This document shows, piece after piece, positions 31,001 through 34,950 of a stretch of 34,950 nucleotides of DNA. The stretch lies in contig JBAWAP010000387.1 of NCBI GenBank assembly GCA_049589355.1, positions 1 through 34,950 on the forward strand. The letters are read 5' to 3'. How positions within the stretch are numbered: the first letter of the stretch is position 1; every line of letters starts with the position of its first letter. The notes below the pieces were generated by a model that did not search any database, was not told the DNA's origin, and saw nothing but the letters and a program-made list of their open reading frames with translations. Source of the stretch: JBAWAP01 sp049589355 (GTDB lineage: Bacteria; Chloroflexota; Anaerolineae; VGOG01). Both the position numbers and the translations under genes were made by a program.

Positions 31001-31681
31001 TGTCATGCTGAGCAGAGCGAAGCATCCCGTTCCTGGCATGCGGAACGAGATTCTTCGCTCACTCCGCTCGCTCAGAATGACATGATTGAGTTGGTCAGTT
31101 TGAGGCAAGGCTTTGCCAGCCGAAAGCGAGTCTCGCAGGCGCAGCAGCGCCCAGAAGATGAGGGGATAGAAAACGAAGGCGTAGAACTCCGACAGGGCAT
31201 CGCCCCGCACGTAGACGTTGACCAGGTGATAAGGAGCGTAGGTGTAAGCCAAGGCGGCCAGTATGGCACTGGCCTCTCGGTGAAACAAGCGTTTAGCCAA
31301 AAGATACATTGAGGCTGTGGCCGCGACGAAACCCAAGGACTGAGTCAGCTTGATGGACCAGATGAAGCCAAAGCCCCACAGCTTGAACAGGGCGGCGACG
31401 TAGTAGGGCAGAGAAGCATAGAAACTGAAGAAAGGATAACCTAAGCCATAGGCCGCGTCGGGCATCCAGCGGGCGGGGAAGACACCAGCGCTCAAGTTGG
31501 AAACCAATTGGTGGAGGCGAACCAGCAGGAAGGGGCTATCGCCTCCCCCTCGCGTGTTGAGGAAGCCGCCGTTCAGGAACAGCGGCAGGGCGGCCAGCGC
31601 GGAGACGGCAATGGCGATGACGATCTCTTTGAAGTTTCCTCTGCGCCAGAAGACGGCTCTGCTTTGTGGATCGTTTGTCAT
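28043..31681 (-). CDS. Large membrane protein, PTPS-related/YfhO-like
   Basis: 1212 residues from the ATG at 31681 (a TTG at 31720 is also in frame). The N-terminal 580 residues hold a dozen or more membrane segments, with GGGDSPFLLVRLHQLV in the first outer loop and YGLGYPFFSFYASLPYYVAALF, the pattern of the '6-pyruvoyl-tetrahydropterin synthase-related' membrane family (GT-C-like, substrate unknown). The extracytoplasmic C-terminal half has repeated beta domains; the last (HWQALQQMEGDYKVFVHLFDP) matches the C-terminus of the divergent neighbour. Three stretches are encoded by inserted repeats: residues around ILSERSERRISF, around KLKAQSSKLKF, and the DHPTTRPPDQGPSDQG segment. The reading frame survives all three. 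Confidence 0.8.
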   Translation of the reverse strand: MTNDPQSRAVFWRRGNFKEIVIAIAVSALAALPLFLNGGFLNTRGGGDSPFLLVRLHQLVSNLSAGVFPARWMPDAAYGLGYPFFSFYASLPYYVAALFKLWGFGFIWSIKLTQSLGFVAATASMYLLAKRLFHREASAILAALAYTYAPYHLVNVYVRGDALSEFYAFVFYPLIFWALLRLRDSLSAGKALPQTDQLNHVILSERSERRISFRMPGTGCFALLSMTSNIALVALAYGGLILTHNISALTFSAFVVLYILLAASRTPGRAKWLTVSALGLGLGLAISAWYWIPALLEGKYGQLEHQTTGYLHYSNHFRGLDLVQPSLLFDYAIEAGQTPFAVGLAQAVLALLGVAAIVAWWVRRRRPEAQSAFFIAGLALATFLITPLSRPLWDIVPFLPFVQFPWRFLAVQAFFASIVIGYLAQRLPRPRLLAGIAGAVLLVASMLGLKPEYLPIGEADITVERLMLYEYFTANIGTTIRHEYLPRWVVPRPYTSEVLLRGGEKPPPLVLDGEVKAANLVWHKPTAEGWALNVTSPQASLAFHTYYFPGWRAYVDGQPREVRPVENLGYIGLDLVQGEHQVVLRLERTPLRALTEGLSLVAVLAIVGLLARSSKLKAQSSKLKFLVVAILLLSVNGFRTSDRFMADHPTTRPPDQGPSDQGPIDQTMDFDRLPYLHHNPQGVNFGGMARLQSYRLSADEVEAGKTVEVVLHWDEVKVEGLEADVRLTSPAEYLFHVSAGLAGDNVPLQGETTYHRLKVPEGAVRGLYLISVELRGEEGEIRPITERGETLGTTYLRPLRVRSERRATGDEPTLTSFEPGIVLSQVETEQKKPEELEASLIWRVVESVAANYGLALRLRDGDGQVLASLDTQPHYGLYPTSLWREGELIGDGYVLPLPEGTPPGDDYSLEVILYEVASLAPIGTVQIPNVTLTEPTIKATYPVLQEFDQLALVELSPARTQIEQGQPLLVKAKWAATEHPTRDYSCRLSLKDERGITVQSQTAPIARSYATSLWPTNAIVVSRYRLPLDPLLPPGRYDLVVAVFDPLTGEGFGEFVAPLAIVIEGRERSYAIPAMQIKLDVSFGGQMRLLGYDLKREEGELRLGLHWQALQQMEGDYKVFVHLFDPATEVIVAQDDAMPRQNQYPTSWWAEGEVVSDEVAISLKDLPPGRYRLALGVYDPQTMDRLAAVGPDDTPVADNRVVLDEEIEVPSP
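29680..29745. repeat. Low-complexity GGTC-rich tract in coding sequence
   Basis: Imperfect repeats of TTGGTC/GGTGGTCGG encode HPTTRPPDQGPSDQGPIDQ in the large membrane protein, a linker just after its last membrane segment. Confidence 0.6.
29813..29852. repeat. 7-bp tandem repeats (GAGCTTT/GAGCTTC)
   Basis: Five full 7-bp units plus a partial one, encoding SSKLKAQSSKLK on the minus strand at the edge of a membrane segment. Confidence 0.85.
31001..31082. repeat. 82-bp palindromic dispersed element inside the membrane-protein gene
   Basis: The outer arms TGTCATGCTGAGC.AGAGCGAAGCATC and GATTCTTCGCTC..CGCTCGCTCAGAATGACA are near reverse complements. Inside, CGTTCC and GGAACG close a small hairpin. 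The element encodes HVILSERSERRISFRMPGTG without shifting frame, in a loop before a membrane segment. Confidence 0.8.
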
Positions 31682-31713
31682 TCTATCACTCTCTGCAGCT
31701 TCGCTCCGCGTTG

Positions 31714-31742
31714 TTGACAATCACGGCCTGATGCGGTAAACT
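31714..31742 (+). promoter_or_regulatory. Promoter of the GT-C-like gene
   Basis: Perfect TTGACA (31714-31719), 17-bp spacer, TAAACT (31737-31742). Its start near 31749 lies after an in-frame ATG at 31744, which supports the ATG at 31771 as the real start. Confidence 0.65.
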
Positions 31743-31770
31743 AATGTCCATCCTTGCCGGAGGCAGCCTG

Positions 31771-33780
31771 ATGTTACACTCTCCGTCCGCCAGAATCAGG
31801 GTCGTTCTCGTGGCTGTCGTCGCCGTACTCGCCACAGCAATGGTGTACGGCTACTCAATGCGGCTGCCTCTGTTCTTTGACGACATGTTGCACTTTCGCT
31901 GGGTGGACGGGCACTCACTGGCCGAGACCTGGCTTACCGCCGAGGGGTTAATGTATTACCGCCCCCTGACGCTGTTCATCTGGAAGCTTTCACACACCCT
32001 GTTGGGTCGCTTCGATCCGCTGGGCCTTCACACTCTCAACCTCGTGCTCCACGCCCTCAACGGTTGCCTGTTGGGACTCCTCACCTTTCGTCTTTTCGAA
32101 GGGAAAGCGCGCCTGCTGTGCGCCGTCACGGCGGCGCTCCTGTTCGTGACCTACCCTTTCAGTTATCAGGTTGTGCCCTACGTCGGGGCGCTGTTCCACC
32201 CACTGGTTGCGGCGCTGATCCTGGGATCGGTGACGCTGTACTGGGAGGGTCAACGGCGTGGCAATCGTCCGCTGCTCGTCGCCTCGCTCGGCCTGGCCGC
32301 AGCGGCGCCCCTGGTCCACGAGTACGGCGTGCTGGCCGGACCGCTAGTCGGGCTGGTGGAAGTCGTCCGCTTCCGGCGCGAACGGGCCAACCGTCTATCG
32401 CCGCTCCTTGTGGTGTACCTGGTCCTGGGGCTGGTGTTTGTCGGGGTGTGGTTCCTCGCCCCCAAGACCCGTGCGCCCTTTCAACCGCTGACGATGGTTG
32501 GACTGTGGCAGAGTGGCGTGTATCTCCTTCAAGGGCTCGTCTGGCCGGCCGCCCCGCTGGGTAGGGTGTTGTCCGGCAAGGGGGACGCCTTCCTGGCCGT
32601 GTTGGTGGTTGCCCTGGCTATCCTGACCCTGGTCGCCGCGTTTCTGCTGCGATCCAGCCAACGCACCCTGCTGTGGCTATCGTCAGCCTGGTTCGCCTTA
32701 AGCGTGGCCCCCGCCTGGCTGATGCTTGATGCGATCTACGTCTTGGATAGCCCCCGGCTGCTGTATCTGGCCTCTGCCGGCGCGGCGCTACTGTGGGGCG
32801 GAGTGATCGCCGGTCTGAGCGGGTCGAGGTTTGGACGGCTGGCGGCAGTGGCCTTGCTCGTCGCCATCCTGATTGGTAATGTCGTCTTCTTACACCGGGC
32901 CAGCACGCCTTACCTGGTCATTAGCCGGATGGTGGACCAGGTGATGGCCGCCTCTGTGGCCCATCCCGCCGACGAGTCGCTGCTATTCACCGGCGTGCCC
33001 TCCTGGTTCGGGTACGAGGATACCATCTATCCCCTTGGCTCAGAGGGCATCACCTTCATCCCCAGCGATGTGACCATCGAGGACGTCGTCTGGGTCAATG
33101 GTGGTGGCGACCGTCGGGCGGTGGAGCTGCCGTTCACCTACATTACGAAACCCTGGCGTGTGGACTATCGGTTCTACAAGCCGCTGGCCGGCTGGGAGGC
33201 GGTGGATGCAGCGGTGCGACGGGCGGGCCGCGTCTACGTGGTGGACTACAATTCCAACGATCTGGACCTGCGGCAGGCCGGGATGTTTCTTCAGGATGGT
33301 ACGCCGGCCGGCGCTGATGCCGTCTTTGGTGAGCACTTCGTGCTCGAGCGAAGCGCGGCTCGACTGAGCCTTCGGGCCGAGCCTCAGGCCGAGGGCTTGC
33401 CGAAGTCTGAGCTCGCCGAAGTCTCGCCGAAGTCCTGGGGGCGGGAGGGTGATGCCCTGACCGTGACCCTCGACTGGCGCTGTCTACGGCCGGTGGAGAG
33501 CGACTACACTGTCTTCGTGCATTTGTACGATGCCACGGGCCGGTTGGTGGCCCAGGGCGATGGCCACCCTTTGCTGGGGGTGTTCCCCTTTTTGCTGTGG
33601 CGGGCCGGCGACCGCGTCCGTGATGTCCGCACCATCGTTTTACCAGAGCAATCGGGCGCTGGCCCCCTGACGCTGGCCATTGGGGTATTCGACGCCCCTA
33701 CTGGCCAGCGACTCGAAGCCGTGGACGACGAGGGCCGCAGGTTGCCAGACGACGCGGCGATCATCGGCACCGTCGAGTGA
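31771..33780 (+). CDS. GT-C-like membrane glycosyltransferase-type protein
   Basis: 669 residues. The N-terminal 410 residues have about ten membrane segments, with an acidic pair in the first outer loop (LFFDDMLHFRWVDG) and YYRPLTLFIWKL, the layout of GT-C enzymes that use polyprenyl-phosphate sugars (PMT/ArnT-like). The catalytic role is inferred. The extracytoplasmic C-terminal part ends in a beta domain (VESDYTVFVHLYDATGRLV, then LTLAIGVFDAPTGQRLEAV) shared with the divergent large membrane protein, so the two probably work on the same surface structure. The ATG at 31771 has GGAGGCAG upstream. A repeat-rich linker (residues about 530-560) contains three GCCGAAGTC units. Confidence 0.75.
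   Translation: MLHSPSARIRVVLVAVVAVLATAMVYGYSMRLPLFFDDMLHFRWVDGHSLAETWLTAEGLMYYRPLTLFIWKLSHTLLGRFDPLGLHTLNLVLHALNGCLLGLLTFRLFEGKARLLCAVTAALLFVTYPFSYQVVPYVGALFHPLVAALILGSVTLYWEGQRRGNRPLLVASLGLAAAAPLVHEYGVLAGPLVGLVEVVRFRRERANRLSPLLVVYLVLGLVFVGVWFLAPKTRAPFQPLTMVGLWQSGVYLLQGLVWPAAPLGRVLSGKGDAFLAVLVVALAILTLVAAFLLRSSQRTLLWLSSAWFALSVAPAWLMLDAIYVLDSPRLLYLASAGAALLWGGVIAGLSGSRFGRLAAVALLVAILIGNVVFLHRASTPYLVISRMVDQVMAASVAHPADESLLFTGVPSWFGYEDTIYPLGSEGITFIPSDVTIEDVVWVNGGGDRRAVELPFTYITKPWRVDYRFYKPLAGWEAVDAAVRRAGRVYVVDYNSNDLDLRQAGMFLQDGTPAGADAVFGEHFVLERSAARLSLRAEPQAEGLPKSELAEVSPKSWGREGDALTVTLDWRCLRPVESDYTVFVHLYDATGRLVAQGDGHPLLGVFPFLLWRAGDRVRDVRTIVLPEQSGAGPLTLAIGVFDAPTGQRLEAVDDEGRRLPDDAAIIGTVE
33340..33440. 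repeat. Repeat-derived linker in the GT-C-like gene
   Basis: GCCGAAGTC occurs at 33399-33407, 33415-33423 and 33426-33434, next to CGACTGAGCCTTCGGGCC and CCGAGCCTCAGGCC. It encodes RLSLRAEPQAEGLPKSELAE, placed between the membrane part and the beta domain. Confidence 0.6.
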
Positions 33781-33848
33781 CCTTGCGTCACAGCCATCTG
33801 TGGAGTTGGTGTGGCTGTCAATTTGCTGCCCTTCCAGGCATACAAACA

Positions 33849-33879
33849 CGGCACCCTCGCAAGCCTCACGAGGGTGCCG
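33849..33879. terminator. Hairpin between convergent genes
   Basis: CGGCACCCTCG (33849-33859) and CGAGGGTGCCG (33869-33879), perfect 11-bp stem, 9-nt loop. On the minus strand it is followed by TGTTTGT, so it could end the hydrolase transcript, and possibly also the GT-C-like one. Confidence 0.65.
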
Positions 33880-33898
33880 CTGACAGCGGGATGTAGCT

Positions 33899-34950
33899 CT
33901 ACTCGCTGGCTAACTTCTGTGCCAGTTCCTCAGGTGTTGCGGCGGTGATGGCCCCATACTCGACGCCGGGGTAATACTGCGCGTAGAACTCTTCCAACGA
34001 CAGGTCGCCCTGCCACTCTTGCGGATTGACGGCGATCACGCGCCGTACATCCAGATCGCCGACGCCCGCGTCATCGGCACTGCCTCCAATGGTGTACCGA
34101 CGTTGATCCCACGTGCTCTCCACCACCGCCTGCACCCAGGCGGCGTCTGCGCTGGGGGGTAGCAGCACGTAAGTGCGCTCGTACTGGACGCGAGGATACC
34201 CACGGGGTTTCTCTTCCTCCTCGACGCCGGGATACTTGAAGGGCTTGGCCGGATTCGCCTGTGTATACGCGATCAACTTCGTGGCCACCTCTGTCCCGGC
34301 CACGTCGAAATACAGCCAGGGTGGGCCGAAATTGCCCCAGGTGAAGATGGTCGCGCCGACGACGTAGTCATCCTTCTGTAGCTCCTCGTCATACCAGACC
34401 AGTTGTCGGAAATAATAATCGGCCTTGTTCGGCTCGTTGTTGTGCTCGGCCCAGAGGTCACCCAGTAGCCTCCACGCCCCGCCGGTTAAGCCCGGCGGCT
34501 TAGGACTCACCCCTGGATCAATGCCACACTCGGTGATCACCAACGGCACGTCTCCCAGCCCGTTAGGGATCAGATGCTGACGGTAGATCTTACGGTAACG
34601 CAGCGTCGTCCACCCCTCATCTCCTTGATCCTCGTTGGGGTTCAGTTGATACCTCCCCGTCATCCACCACATCCAGGGCCAACTGTACTCGTGGAGGCCT
34701 AAGAGGGCCTGATACTGCCTGACGACCTGGAGCGCCGGCAAGAAGGCGGGCCAGAGAGCCAGATCCGGCGATCCGGTGGCGAAGTTCCCGAGCACGCACT
34801 TCAGCCCCAGGTCGGCCATTAGCCGCATACGCTCCACCTCGAACTGGGCGTACCATCCCATGCCCTCCTCGTCGGTCCAAACCGGCTCGTTGTGTCCCTC
34901 CCAGTACTCGATGTGGGGGTTGGACTGATACGTGGGCAGTTGATCCTGAA
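33899..34950 (-). CDS. Clan GH-A glycoside hydrolase, 5' end outside window
   Basis: About 350 residues visible, with the frame open to the window end; the ATG at 34861 is internal. The catalytic acid/base motif reads HIEYWEGHNEPVW just inside the edge. The likely nucleophile Glu is in DVPLVITECGIDPG. Aromatic-rich barrel strands surround them (HEYSWPWMWWMTG, GATIFTWGNFGPPW). The last 100 residues (TYVLLPPSADAAWVQAVVES, YTIGGSADDAGVGD, FYAQYYPGVEYGAITAATPEELA) form an extra C-terminal module I recognise only as recurrent in related proteins. The substrate cannot be assigned (cellulase/GH5/GH39-like). Missing N-terminus may hold a signal peptide. Confidence 0.8.
   Translation of the reverse strand, partial: QDQLPTYQSNPHIEYWEGHNEPVWTDEEGMGWYAQFEVERMRLMADLGLKCVLGNFATGSPDLALWPAFLPALQVVRQYQALLGLHEYSWPWMWWMTGRYQLNPNEDQGDEGWTTLRYRKIYRQHLIPNGLGDVPLVITECGIDPGVSPKPPGLTGGAWRLLGDLWAEHNNEPNKADYYFRQLVWYDEELQKDDYVVGATIFTWGNFGPPWLYFDVAGTEVATKLIAYTQANPAKPFKYPGVEEEEKPRGYPRVQYERTYVLLPPSADAAWVQAVVESTWDQRRYTIGGSADDAGVGDLDVRRVIAVNPQEWQGDLSLEEFYAQYYPGVEYGAITAATPEELAQKLASE

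Overview
The window looks like a piece of an uncultured Chloroflexota (Anaerolineae-like) chromosome. This is an inference from gene content. The clues are long Pro/Thr linkers in a secreted amidase together with an internal 'LYLPLI' motif typical of that phylum's surface proteins, a GldF-GldG fusion ABC system, very large membrane proteins with beta-rich C-terminal domains, and many short dispersed repeats that run into coding sequence. Most genes have clear GGAGG-type ribosome binding sites, so several starts could be set by hand.

Layout. 1-2502: the 3' part of homoserine dehydrogenase (+), then on the minus strand a UbiA/MenA-type prenyltransferase and the ribosome-rescue hydrolase ArfB. 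2559-8200: a minus-strand accessory (defence-like) island with a SIR2-like protein, a solitary HicB-type antitoxin, a DUF262/DUF1524 (GmrSD-like) protein and a YbjN-like protein. Six decayed copies of one short coding tail (DALVYELYGLTEEEIAVVE), apparently the C-terminus of restriction/methylase-type proteins, are interleaved with these cargo genes. Every cargo gene is preceded by one copy, at 38-50 bp in three of four cases. 8264-13325: a plus-strand operon for a gliding-type (GldA, fused GldFG, DUF4340) ABC exporter, with a good sigma-70-like promoter, a nested palindrome inside the operon and a terminator. 13454-14800: a Vps62-like protein. 14847-17320: a mobile element made of two overlapping tyrosine recombinase genes between inverted ends. 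The first recombinase carries two core-binding domains.

17342-22915: minus-strand cell-envelope genes, namely a LysM L,D-transpeptidase, gamma-glutamyltransferase and a PGRP-type amidase with a Pro/Thr linker. 23138-26096: a nucleotidyltransferase-like protein with a damaged active-site motif (+), convergent with the helicase RecD2 (-). 26162-27562: two terminator-like hairpins, four 11-bp tandem repeats abutting an extended -10 promoter, and an FGE/SUMF1-fold gene with its terminator. 27668-33780: the remnant of an anchored propeller-like protein, then two divergent large membrane proteins (a PTPS-related/YfhO-like protein and a GT-C-like protein) that share a C-terminal domain. 33899-34950: a clan GH-A glycoside hydrolase truncated by the window end.

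The strongest candidates for something undescribed are the tail-box/cargo alternation at 2.5-8.2 kb, the two-recombinase element, and the 11-bp repeat promoter at 26331-26399. No tRNA, rRNA or CRISPR array was seen.
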